Shown: positions 1 to 6,244, numbered from the stretch's first letter. The stretch is 6,244 nt of DNA from Phycisphaerales bacterium (GCA_011048645.1 DSDR01000372.1:1-6244); one strand, 5' to 3'. Program-made: numbers and translations. Notes: generated by a model from the sequence alone, not told the origin.

Positions 1-1
1 T

Positions 2-1414
2 CGTGAGGCGCTGTACCAGATACGGGGAGCCGACGTGACTGCTGCGATTGAACGGGGCATTCGTCAGATGGGCGGATCGTCCGGCAGCGATCAGGTCGCG
101 GCTGAATTGATTCGTGCAATTCCCGAACGCGGCATTACGACGGCCAATTCTTTGTTGTTTGAAATGGCGCGGCATTCGAGCGGCCGTGTGGCTCAAGAGG
201 CTGTCCGTTCGCTTCAGACGACGGTGACGCAAAACGATATGCCCGCTGTTATGCGTCTGCTGGCCGATCGTCCCGGTGCGGCGGTTGAGACCGTTGCGAT
301 TGCGGCCGCCGAGCAGATTTCTGACCACAATCGTCGGGCCAGGGCGCTGTTGGCTGGCCTGGAGACGGTTGAGTCATCGGCTGCCAAGGCGTCGATGATC
401 CGTGTGATCGGCCGGCTGGGCGATTCCCAGGCTGTCGGTACGATTCGACGTTTGCGAGATTCGCCTGATGATATCGTCAGCCAAGCGGCTTTTCGAGCCA
501 TGCTGGAGTGGCCGGGAATGGACTTTTTTGATGAAATTCAGGAACTGGCCATAAGCGGGCCGGAAGGCACAGATAAAGTGCTTGCCTTTCGAGCCTATAT
601 TCGTCTGTTGGCCGGGGCCAGGAACAAGACGGATGCGCAGATTGTCCAGGACCTGGCCGAGGCAATGACCTTGACCGATCGGGTGCAGGAACAGCGGTTG
701 ATCTTGGCGGCCCTGGGCGAACGCGGCGCCCGAAGCGCACTGCAATTGGCTCAGCAGTATTTGAACCATTCTGACCTCAAGGCCGAAGCGGAGGTGGCGG
801 TGACAGGTATTGCGCAGCGGCTGATGGAACGTGATCCGGAAGCGGCCGCCAATGCGTTACAGGCGGTCGCTGAACAGACCGATAACACGACACTCAGACA
901 ACGGATTCGCAGGCTTGTCTCACAGGCTGAAAGTCGCCTCGGGCATATTCTCGTCTGGCAGATCAGCGGCCCTTACACCCAGGACAACAAAGGACCCGAA
1001 GAGCTTTTTGATGTTTCGTTTTTGCCGGAAACGGATCCGGAACAGGCCCAGTGGCAACCGATGTCCGCTTCCGGCGGCCGAGGGAATTTTTGGCTGATGG
1101 ATTTGAACCAGGCGATTGGCGGTTCTGATCGTGTTGCGTATGCCCGCGCGATAATTGTATCGCCGCAAGAAACACAGGCAAGATTTGAGCTTGGCAGCGA
1201 TGACGGGATCAAGGTCTGGCTTAACGGTCAACTGGTTCACAGTAACAATGCACTGCGTGCAGTTCAGCAGGGCGAAGACAAAGTGGATGTTCAGCTTCGT
1301 CGCGGGGAGAATGAGGTTCTTCTGAAAATCACGCAGGGCGGCCAGGACTGGGGATTTTGCTTGCGGGTGACCGATCTCGACGGTTCGCCGATGCGCGGTC
1401 TGCGTGTCAAATAA
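2..1414 (+). CDS. HEAT-repeat protein with C-terminal beta-sandwich-like domain (5'-truncated by window edge)
   Basis: The reading frame is open to the left edge. An in-frame GTG at 35 has no Shine-Dalgarno sequence, and the 11 codons before it (REALYQIRGAD) read as ordinary helical-repeat sequence, so the true start is upstream. The visible 470 residues fall into two parts. Residues about 1-310 are alpha-helical repeats of HEAT type: alternating amphipathic helices with segments such as RVIGRLGDSQAVGTIRRL. Residues about 315-470 form a predicted beta-rich domain opening with WQISGPY (319-325) and carrying SDDGIKVWLNG (399-409), VHSNN and WGFCLRV. I recognise this layout from planctomycete proteins, where the C-terminal part resembles PA14/galactose-binding-like sugar-binding modules. 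No catalytic residues stand out. HEAT repeats usually make protein-protein scaffolds, and the end domain could bind carbohydrate. Any N-terminal signal or further domain is not visible. It lies 44 bases upstream of the first dehydrogenase and probably belongs to the same operon. A precise function cannot be given. Confidence 0.85.
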   Translation, partial: REALYQIRGADVTAAIERGIRQMGGSSGSDQVAAELIRAIPERGITTANSLLFEMARHSSGRVAQEAVRSLQTTVTQNDMPAVMRLLADRPGAAVETVAIAAAEQISDHNRRARALLAGLETVESSAAKASMIRVIGRLGDSQAVGTIRRLRDSPDDIVSQAAFRAMLEWPGMDFFDEIQELAISGPEGTDKVLAFRAYIRLLAGARNKTDAQIVQDLAEAMTLTDRVQEQRLILAALGERGARSALQLAQQYLNHSDLKAEAEVAVTGIAQRLMERDPEAAANALQAVAEQTDNTTLRQRIRRLVSQAESRLGHILVWQISGPYTQDNKGPEELFDVSFLPETDPEQAQWQPMSASGGRGNFWLMDLNQAIGGSDRVAYARAIIVSPQETQARFELGSDDGIKVWLNGQLVHSNNALRAVQQGEDKVDVQLRRGENEVLLKITQGGQDWGFCLRVTDLDGSPMRGLRVK

Positions 1415-1446
1415 TATATAGTGCAAACAACACAAATACTTACTAT

Positions 1447-1450
1447 GGAG
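1447..1450 (+). promoter_or_regulatory. Ribosome binding site (GGAG) fixing the start of the first dehydrogenase
   Basis: GGAG lies 8 bases before the ATG at 1459. It supports that start over an in-frame TTG at 1357, which would overlap the upstream gene and add 34 residues with no signal-peptide character in front of the Tat motif. The 44-base gap holding this site is only about a quarter G+C, far below the flanking genes. No convincing promoter pair or terminator hairpin was seen in it. Confidence 0.75.
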
Positions 1451-1458
1451 ATAAAATT

Positions 1459-2829
1459 ATGAAATCCAAGAAACCCCAAATGTTGACACGGCGAGGCTTT
1501 CTCGGTTCGGCAGCGACCGGCGCTGCGATGTTCACCTTTATTCCCGGACGCGTTCTGGGCGCCAACGGGGCGGTCTCGGCCAACAACAAGCTCAATATCG
1601 CCGGTGTCGGCGTCGGCGGGATGGGCAAGAACAATTTAGAGCAAATGCAATCCGAGAATATCGTTGCGCTGTGCGATGTCGATTGGGACTATGCCAAAGG
1701 GGTTTTTGAGAAATACCCCAATGCCAAGCGGTACAAAGATTACCGCAAGATGCTCGATGAGATGGGCAATCAGATTGATGCGGTTGTCATTGCCACGCCG
1801 GACCATACGCACGCCGTGGTGGCGATGGAGTGTATGCGCCGCGGCAAACACGTCTATGTCCAAAAACCGCTGACCAAGACGGTCTATGAGGCGCGTAAGC
1901 TCACCGAGGCCGCTCGTCAATACAAGGTCGTTACCCAGATGGGTAACCAGGGACACAGCGGCGACGGGATTCGCAATATTTGCGAGTGGATTTGGGACGG
2001 CGCGATCGGCCAGGTGCGTGAGGTGCACGCCTGGACGAATCGGCCGGTCTGGCCGCAGGGAATGGCTCGGCCCACGGAGCAAATGGCGGTTCCGGAGACG
2101 CTGGACTGGGACCTGTGGATCGGGCCGGCGCCCATGCGTCCTTATCATCGCGCCTATCACCCGTGGGACTGGCGTGCATGGGTGGATTTCGGTACAGGCG
2201 CCCTCGGCGATATGGCCTGTCATGTGATGGATCCGATTTTCTGGGCGCTGAAACTGAAATATCCTGTCGGTGCGCAGGGCAGCTATGTCGGCAACGTAAA
2301 AGAGCACTGGAGGAAAATCGGTGTGGAAGAATCGTATCCGCTCGGTTCGATCATCCATCTGGATTATCCGGCGCGGGAAGGGATGCCGGCGGTGAAAGTG
2401 CATTGGTATGACGGCGGGCTGATGCCGGAACGTCCGGAAGAGCTGGAACACAGCCGACGGATGGGCGACAGCGACGGCGGCGTATTGTTTGTCGGCGACA
2501 AAGGCAAACTGATGTGCGGCTGCTACGGGCGTCGTCCGGAGTTGATCCCGTATTCTCGGATGCGCGAGTATCAGCGGCCTGAGCCGACGCTCGAACGCAT
2601 CAAGACCAGCCATGAGATGAACTGGGTCAATGCCTGCAAAGCGGGAACCGAGGCCTCGACGCCGTTTGACTATGCCGGGCCGTTTACGGAAATGGTACTG
2701 ATGGGCAATTTGTGCCTCTTCCGGCCGGGTGAGAAGATCGTATGGGACGGCGACAACATGCAGTGTACGAATATTCCCGACCTGAACCAGTACGTCAACC
2801 CCCCGTATCGCGAAGGGTGGACGCTTTAG
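1459..2829 (+). CDS. Tat-exported Gfo/Idh/MocA-family oxidoreductase (first of two)
   Basis: The protein has 456 residues and is predicted to be an NAD(P)-dependent sugar or glycoside dehydrogenase acting outside the cytoplasm. A twin-arginine signal opens it (TRRGFLG, Arg11-Arg12), followed by a weakly hydrophobic stretch to about residue 35. The Rossmann fold begins near 45, with the dinucleotide motif GVGVGGMG (49-56), the strand-2 end CDVD (72-75) and the family motif ATPDHTHA (112-119). The catalytic lysine is K136 in a YVQKPL context, a variant of the usual EKP. The C-terminal substrate domain has DMACH, where D251 and H255 match the family Asp/His pair. Aromatic-rich segments (WPQG, YHPWDWRAW) probably line the sugar site. 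The length is normal for planctomycete Tat-type members. It sits 28 bases before the TIM barrel-DUF1080 gene. By analogy with Bacteroides 3-keto-glycoside operons it may oxidise C3 of a glycoside, but inositol, glycosyl or other polyol substrates are equally open. Family is certain, substrate unknown. Confidence 0.95.
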   Translation: MKSKKPQMLTRRGFLGSAATGAAMFTFIPGRVLGANGAVSANNKLNIAGVGVGGMGKNNLEQMQSENIVALCDVDWDYAKGVFEKYPNAKRYKDYRKMLDEMGNQIDAVVIATPDHTHAVVAMECMRRGKHVYVQKPLTKTVYEARKLTEAARQYKVVTQMGNQGHSGDGIRNICEWIWDGAIGQVREVHAWTNRPVWPQGMARPTEQMAVPETLDWDLWIGPAPMRPYHRAYHPWDWRAWVDFGTGALGDMACHVMDPIFWALKLKYPVGAQGSYVGNVKEHWRKIGVEESYPLGSIIHLDYPAREGMPAVKVHWYDGGLMPERPEELEHSRRMGDSDGGVLFVGDKGKLMCGCYGRRPELIPYSRMREYQRPEPTLERIKTSHEMNWVNACKAGTEASTPFDYAGPFTEMVLMGNLCLFRPGEKIVWDGDNMQCTNIPDLNQYVNPPYREGWTL

Positions 2830-2846
2830 GATAATCCTATCTAAGC

Positions 2847-2851
2847 AGGAG
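2847..2851 (+). promoter_or_regulatory. Ribosome binding site (AGGAG) of the TIM barrel-DUF1080 gene
   Basis: AGGAG lies 6 bases before the ATG at 2858, near-ideal spacing. It sits in the 28-base gap after the first dehydrogenase. It supports the chosen start, which leads directly into a Sec signal peptide. Confidence 0.8.
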
Positions 2852-2857
2852 TTTGCC

Positions 2858-4276
2858 ATGACGAAGTTATGTTTGCAAACGAGTTGTATGATGATGGTCT
2901 TGACGATGAGTGCGGCGATTCAGGCTGAAACACCCCATCCGGCGACGGATGTCTATGACGGCTGGCGGCTGGGTACCCAGGCCTGGTCGTTTAATCGGTT
3001 CACATTTTTCGAGGCGGTCGATAAAACGCGCGAACTGGGGCTGAACTGGATTCAGGCGTATCCCGGCCAGCGGGTATCGCCGCAGATCGATGCTCAAATG
3101 GGATTTGACTTGCCCGGCGAGATTCGTGAGCAGATTAAGGCCAAGCTGGCCGAGGCCAATGTGTCCATAGCGGCATTCGGCGTTGTCGGAGTGCCGCGCC
3201 AGGAAGCGCAGGCCCGGCGTCTGTTTGAGTTTGCCAAAGCAATGGGCATTGAGGTGATTGTATCCGAGCCGGCTGATGATCAGTTTGATTTGATTGATAC
3301 GTTGTGTCAGGAATACGAAATCAAGCTGGCGGTTCACAACCATCCCAGGCCATCGCACTACTGGAATCCGGATACGGTCTTAAAAGTCGTTGAAGGCCGA
3401 AGCAAGTGGCTTGGCGCTTGCGCCGATGTGGGACATTGGGTGCGCAGCGGTCTGGATCCCGTTGAATGCCTCAAAAAGCTCCAGGGCCGAATTCACGACA
3501 TTCATATCAAGGAAATTGATACGAATGTCGGTCACGATGTGGTCTGGGGAACCGGCCAGGGACGCATCAAAGGCATTCTTGAAGAATTGCATCGACAGGG
3601 TTATAAAGGGACATTTGCCATTGAATATGAGCATAGTTGGGACAATAATGTGCCGTTGATTCGCCGGAGTGTCGCTTATTTCAATGAAGTGGCCTCATCG
3701 CTGAATCCGAGCGGCTGGAAGTCTGTTTTCAAGTCGGATTTATCCAATGCCGATTTTGAGCCGGAAAGCTGGGCGTTTCAGGATGGTGTTCTCGAACTGA
3801 AAGGCGGCGGCGATATTTGGACAAAGGCTCAATACGGCGACTTCCTGCTTGACTTTGACTTTAAAGTGGGTCCCCGTGCCAATAGCGGCGTCTTTTTGCG
3901 AGCGGCTAACCACGAATGGTTGCCGTGGGTCGAAGTTCAAGTCGGCGACACCTATGGACAGGATGTTTCCCGGCATATATGCGGGGCTTTGTTTGATGTT
4001 CAGGCGCCGTCTGTCAATGCGGTTAAACCGGCCGGCCAGTGGAATCGGATGACGATTTGGGCGCAGGGACCAAAAATCAAAGTCGCTCTGAACAATCGGA
4101 TGATTATTGATGTAAATCTGGATGACTGGACTGAAGCCGGCAGGAATCCGGACGGTTCGCGCAATAAATTCGACATTGCCTATAAAGATTTGCCGCGCAT
4201 GGGTTTTCTGGGTTTTCAGGACCATCGCGACGGCACAAAGGTGTGGTATCGTAATCTGAAAATCAAAGAACTATAA
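2858..4276 (+). CDS. Secreted fusion of a sugar isomerase/epimerase-type TIM barrel with a DUF1080 domain (candidate 3-keto-glycoside lyase/hydratase)
   Basis: The protein has 472 residues. Residues 1-23 form a Sec signal peptide with a methionine-rich hydrophobic core and a likely cut after IQA. Residues about 35-282 are an AP-endonuclease-2-type TIM barrel, as in xylose-isomerase-like, hydroxypyruvate-isomerase and sugar epimerase proteins. Likely metal ligands, assigned by motif, are E137 (VSEPAD), D190 (ADVGHW, with H193), H216 (DIHIKE) and E256 (AIEYEH). Residues about 287-472 are a DUF1080 domain (concanavalin/laminin-G-like fold, also called 3-keto-disaccharide hydrolase). It shows GDFLLDFDF, ANSGVFLR, WVEVQVGD, GQWNRMTI and a closing YRNLKIKEL. 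In Bacteroides the lyase and the DUF1080 hydratase are separate proteins encoded side by side. Here they would act in tandem on a keto-sugar: elimination of the leaving group, then water addition. The position between two dehydrogenases fits this. The barrel could instead be an epimerase or isomerase. Domain calls are firm, the reaction is inferred. Confidence 0.93.
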   Translation: MTKLCLQTSCMMMVLTMSAAIQAETPHPATDVYDGWRLGTQAWSFNRFTFFEAVDKTRELGLNWIQAYPGQRVSPQIDAQMGFDLPGEIREQIKAKLAEANVSIAAFGVVGVPRQEAQARRLFEFAKAMGIEVIVSEPADDQFDLIDTLCQEYEIKLAVHNHPRPSHYWNPDTVLKVVEGRSKWLGACADVGHWVRSGLDPVECLKKLQGRIHDIHIKEIDTNVGHDVVWGTGQGRIKGILEELHRQGYKGTFAIEYEHSWDNNVPLIRRSVAYFNEVASSLNPSGWKSVFKSDLSNADFEPESWAFQDGVLELKGGGDIWTKAQYGDFLLDFDFKVGPRANSGVFLRAANHEWLPWVEVQVGDTYGQDVSRHICGALFDVQAPSVNAVKPAGQWNRMTIWAQGPKIKVALNNRMIIDVNLDDWTEAGRNPDGSRNKFDIAYKDLPRMGFLGFQDHRDGTKVWYRNLKIKEL

Positions 4277-4278
4277 AT

Positions 4279-4285
4279 GGAAAGG
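4279..4285 (+). promoter_or_regulatory. Probable ribosome binding site (GGAAAGG) of the second dehydrogenase
   Basis: GGAAAGG lies 11 bases before the ATG at 4297, longer than the 6-8 bases seen for the other genes in this window. A weaker GAAG directly abuts the ATG and is too close to serve. The start remains well supported because the Tat motif follows within 7 residues and no better in-frame start exists between the genes. Confidence 0.5.
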
Positions 4286-4296
4286 TCTAACTGAAG

Positions 4297-5658
4297 ATGC
4301 AAAATGGTTTAAATCGTCGTGATTTCATGCGTTCCACGGCTGCGATCGGCGCGGGGCTGTTCGTCAGCGGCGGCGCCGTGGGTCAGACCGGCGCCAATAA
4401 AGACACCATCAATGTCGCTCTGATCGGCGCCGGTGAGCAGGGACAGGTCCTCTCGGATGCCATTCTTCGTCTCGGACGGGATTCGGGTATTCGGTTTGTG
4501 GCGGTCTGCGATATTTGGGAGCAGGTCAATCTCAGAAAGGTATCGCGTCGTCTGGATGCCTATAAGCCGTTCGGCCATAAAGGGACGCCCTATGTGGATT
4601 ACAAGGAAATGCTGGATACTGAAGAAGACCTGGACGCCGTGATTGTGGCGACGCCGGATTTTTGGCACGCCGAGCATACGATTGCGGCATTGGAGAAGGG
4701 TTGCCATGTGTACTGCGAAAAGGAGATGAGCAATACGATTGAAGACGCCCGCCGTATGGTTGAAGCCGCTCGAAAAAGCGGAAAACTGCTTCAAATTGGC
4801 CATCAGCGGCGAAGCAATCCGCGGTATCTGCACTGTTATGATAAATATATTCGCGAAGCGCAGCTGCTGGGCCGAATCACGACGATTAATGGGCAGTGGA
4901 ATCGCAGCCGCTCTTCGTGCGAAGACCTCGGCTGGCCGGACGGAACCGCCATCGATGAGGCTGTGCTTAATAAGTTCGGCTTTAAAGATATGCATCAGTT
5001 TCGCAACTGGCGCTGGTTCAAGGGGTTGGGCGGCGGCCCGATTGTCGATCTGGGAAGCCACCAGATTGATATTTACAGCTGGTTCCTCGATGCCCAGCCG
5101 ACAAGCGTTATGGCCAGCGGCGGCATCGACTACTGGAGCGGCCACGAATGGTATGATAACGTAATGGCGATCTATGAATATCAGACCAAGCTCGGTCCGG
5201 TTCGTGCGTTTTATCAGACGCTGACCACCAACAGCGCCAACGGCTACTTTGAGTCGTTTATGGGCGATAAGGGAACGCTGGTGATCTCCGAGTCCGCCAA
5301 TCGCGGCAGCGTGTACCGTGAAAACTGGGTTCCGGAAGACGAATGGAAAAAATGGGCAGATCGAGGTTATCTGGTAAAAGTCGAGGGGCTTGCCGCCGCC
5401 GACGCCGCCGCCGATGAGGCCGTGCTGGACGTACGCGAAGGGACGGTTGCCGCTGCTGAATACAGTATTCCTGTGACGATGGATGTGCCGTATCATCAGC
5501 CGCATCTGGTCAACTTCTTTGATGCGATTCGCGGCAAGGCCAAGCTGACCTGTCCGGCGGAAATCGGTTACGAAACCGCTGTTACCGTGCTGAAGGTCAA
5601 CGAGGCGGTCGAGAAAGCCTGTCGTTTGGAATTCAAACCGGCAGAATTTCAGGTGTAA
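4297..5658 (+). CDS. Tat-exported Gfo/Idh/MocA-family oxidoreductase (second, divergent paralogue)
   Basis: The protein has 453 residues and opens with a twin-arginine signal (NRRDFMRS, Arg7-Arg8) and a short Gly/Ala-rich hydrophobic stretch to about residue 30. The Rossmann fold carries GAGEQG (44-49), CDIW (71-74) and ATPDFWHA (118-125). The catalytic lysine is K142 in a CEKEMS context, so the proline of the usual EKP is replaced by glutamate. The C-terminal domain has GGGPIVDLGSH with D251 and H255 as the probable catalytic Asp/His pair. Features absent from the first dehydrogenase include the insert at about 201-240 (FRNWRWFKG) and the C-terminal YHQPHLVNFFDAIRG motif. The two are therefore distinct subfamilies, not a recent duplication. 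It begins 20 bases after the TIM barrel-DUF1080 gene. It may oxidise a different sugar, anomer or position, or act in the reverse direction on the hydrated keto product. An alanine/aspartate tract at 366-373 is encoded by a perfect short repeat. Family certain, substrate unknown. Confidence 0.95.
   Translation: MQNGLNRRDFMRSTAAIGAGLFVSGGAVGQTGANKDTINVALIGAGEQGQVLSDAILRLGRDSGIRFVAVCDIWEQVNLRKVSRRLDAYKPFGHKGTPYVDYKEMLDTEEDLDAVIVATPDFWHAEHTIAALEKGCHVYCEKEMSNTIEDARRMVEAARKSGKLLQIGHQRRSNPRYLHCYDKYIREAQLLGRITTINGQWNRSRSSCEDLGWPDGTAIDEAVLNKFGFKDMHQFRNWRWFKGLGGGPIVDLGSHQIDIYSWFLDAQPTSVMASGGIDYWSGHEWYDNVMAIYEYQTKLGPVRAFYQTLTTNSANGYFESFMGDKGTLVISESANRGSVYRENWVPEDEWKKWADRGYLVKVEGLAAADAAADEAVLDVREGTVAAAEYSIPVTMDVPYHQPHLVNFFDAIRGKAKLTCPAEIGYETAVTVLKVNEAVEKACRLEFKPAEFQV
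5392..5415 (+). repeat. Two tandem copies of a 12-base GCC-rich unit inside the second dehydrogenase
   Basis: Three GCC codons plus GAC are followed by three GCC codons plus GAT. The copies differ only in the last base and encode AAADAAAD (residues 366-373). The tract lies in a probable surface loop between the C-terminal sheet and the final helices. It looks like slippage-type expansion of a codon run. The frame is kept. Confidence 0.75.
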
Positions 5659-5670
5659 TCATCCACGGAT

Positions 5671-5674
5671 GGAG
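5671..5674 (+). promoter_or_regulatory. Ribosome binding site (GGAG) deciding a TTG start for the cytochrome gene
   Basis: GGAG is 7 bases before TTG at 5682, and that TTG opens a clean signal peptide. The nearest ATG (5669) overlaps this site, is in another frame and meets a stop after about 22 codons. No ATG or GTG start with suitable spacing is available in the cytochrome frame. Confidence 0.7.
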
Positions 5675-5681
5675 AAGAACA

Positions 5682-6244
5682 TTGAATCGGAACATTCTGA
5701 TTATCGGGTTGCTTGCCGCTGCCGGCACCCTCAGTAGCGCTCAGGACGATGTCGAGCTGATAGGCGACCATCCCGACGGCAGCCGCAGCGTGCCGGTGCA
5801 TCTGATTGAACTGTATGATGAAGATGGACGACAGATTCGAGCGACGGATAAAGACCCCAAGCCGTTCTCGACCCGGCAGACCTGCGGCCAGTGCCACAGT
5901 TATGAGACGATCAGTCAGGGGTGGCATTTTAATGCCCATCAGGCCGATGTGCCGGCGGGGCGGTCCGGTGAGCCGTGGGTACTGACGGATTTCAGGGCGC
6001 GCACCCTGATTCCTGTGTCGGGACGCGCCTGGCCGGGGACGTTCAGGCCGGAAGAAGTCGGGATGTCGCCCTGGGATTTTATGACACGTTTTGGTATGCA
6101 TTTCCCCGGCGGCAGTTACGGTGAAATGGAAGCCGAAGACCCCGAACAGGTCATTCGTCAAAACATCAGCGGTACGTATGAAATCAATTGCCTGATGTGC
6201 CACCATGCGGATTTTCGTCAGGATGCCAGCGAAACGGCGATGCA
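5682..6244 (+). CDS. Exported multihaem c-type cytochrome (3'-truncated by window edge)
   Basis: The frame opens at TTG and stays open to the right edge, giving 187 visible residues. Residues 1-20 are a Sec signal peptide (NRNILIIGLLAAAGTLSSA, likely cut after SSA). Two CXXCH haem-attachment motifs follow: C68-GQ-C71-H72 (bases 5883-5897) and C170-LM-C173-H174 (bases 6189-6203). Other histidines (H82, H86, H140, H175) are candidates for distal haem ligands. The stretch between the motifs (GWHFNAH, GEPWVLTDF, WPGTF, RFGMHFPGG) is well ordered rather than low-complexity. It resembles a multihaem cytochrome family I associate with planctomycetes and relatives, though I cannot name it with certainty. 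Haem is attached after Sec export, so the protein should work in the periplasm or outside. It begins 23 bases after the second dehydrogenase, which suggests co-transcription and a role in taking electrons from sugar oxidation. Total haem number and any redox partner domain lie beyond the window. Confidence 0.85.
   Translation, partial: MNRNILIIGLLAAAGTLSSAQDDVELIGDHPDGSRSVPVHLIELYDEDGRQIRATDKDPKPFSTRQTCGQCHSYETISQGWHFNAHQADVPAGRSGEPWVLTDFRARTLIPVSGRAWPGTFRPEEVGMSPWDFMTRFGMHFPGGSYGEMEAEDPEQVIRQNISGTYEINCLMCHHADFRQDASETAM

Noticed and set aside
35..37. GTG as the start of the HEAT-repeat gene
   Set aside because: There is no ribosome binding site, and the frame continues upstream to the window edge with repeat-like sequence, so this is an internal valine codon.
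1415..1458. Possible promoter in the AT-rich gap before the first dehydrogenase
   Set aside because: TA-rich words are present, but no -35/-10 pair with normal spacing was found. Low G+C alone in a 44-base gap is not enough. An internal promoter cannot be excluded.
1357..1458. N-terminal extension of the first dehydrogenase from an upstream TTG
   Set aside because: It would overlap the end of the HEAT-repeat gene and bury the Tat motif 34 residues deeper. The ATG at 1459 has GGAG at proper spacing.
1636..2859. A 407-codon open frame on the - strand covering most of the first dehydrogenase
   Set aside because: The + strand frame has clear Tat, Rossmann and catalytic motifs throughout. The antisense translation is rich in Arg, His and Ile with no recognisable motif, typical of a shadow of GC-biased codons.
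4309..5505. A 398-codon open frame on the - strand within the second dehydrogenase
   Set aside because: It lies wholly inside a well-supported Gfo/Idh/MocA gene, shows no domain and has no credible independent start signal.
5649..6206. A 185-codon open frame on the - strand over the cytochrome gene
   Set aside because: The + strand here encodes a signal peptide and two CXXCH motifs behind a good ribosome binding site, while the antisense product has no recognisable features.

Overview
The window looks like a piece of a planctomycete-type genome (Planctomycetota, perhaps a Phycisphaerae or Sedimentisphaerales relative; Verrucomicrobiota, Lentisphaerota or Kiritimatiellota are the main alternatives). 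This is an inference from gene content: HEAT-repeat proteins with a C-terminal beta-sandwich, Tat-exported Gfo/Idh/MocA oxidoreductases, DUF1080 domains and multihaem cytochromes with this sequence style. The DNA is moderately GC-rich and densely coding. All five genes lie on the + strand.

Layout: (1) 2-1414, the 3' part of a HEAT-repeat protein whose start lies outside the window; (2) 1459-2829, a Tat-exported Gfo/Idh/MocA dehydrogenase; (3) 2858-4276, a Sec-exported fusion of a sugar isomerase/epimerase-type TIM barrel with a DUF1080 domain; (4) 4297-5658, a second, divergent Tat-exported Gfo/Idh/MocA dehydrogenase; (5) 5682-6244, the 5' part of a Sec-exported multihaem c-type cytochrome that starts at TTG and runs off the right edge. 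Gaps between genes are 44, 28, 20 and 23 bases. No terminator-like hairpin is visible in any of them, so a single operon is likely.

How the genes may work together: a Gfo/Idh/MocA dehydrogenase, an AP-endonuclease-2-type TIM barrel and a DUF1080 protein are the ingredients of the oxidation-elimination-hydration route for glycoside breakdown described in gut Bacteroides. In that route the sugar is oxidised to a 3-keto-glycoside, the aglycone is eliminated by a lyase, and the glucal is then hydrated. Here the lyase-like and hydratase-like domains are fused and every complete gene carries an export signal, which points to an extracytoplasmic version. The adjacent multihaem cytochrome raises the possibility that the electrons are passed to a haem protein. 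The domain calls are firm. The pathway, the substrate and the cytochrome link are inferences. No RNA gene, mobile element, CRISPR array or gene-free stretch over 300 bases is present.
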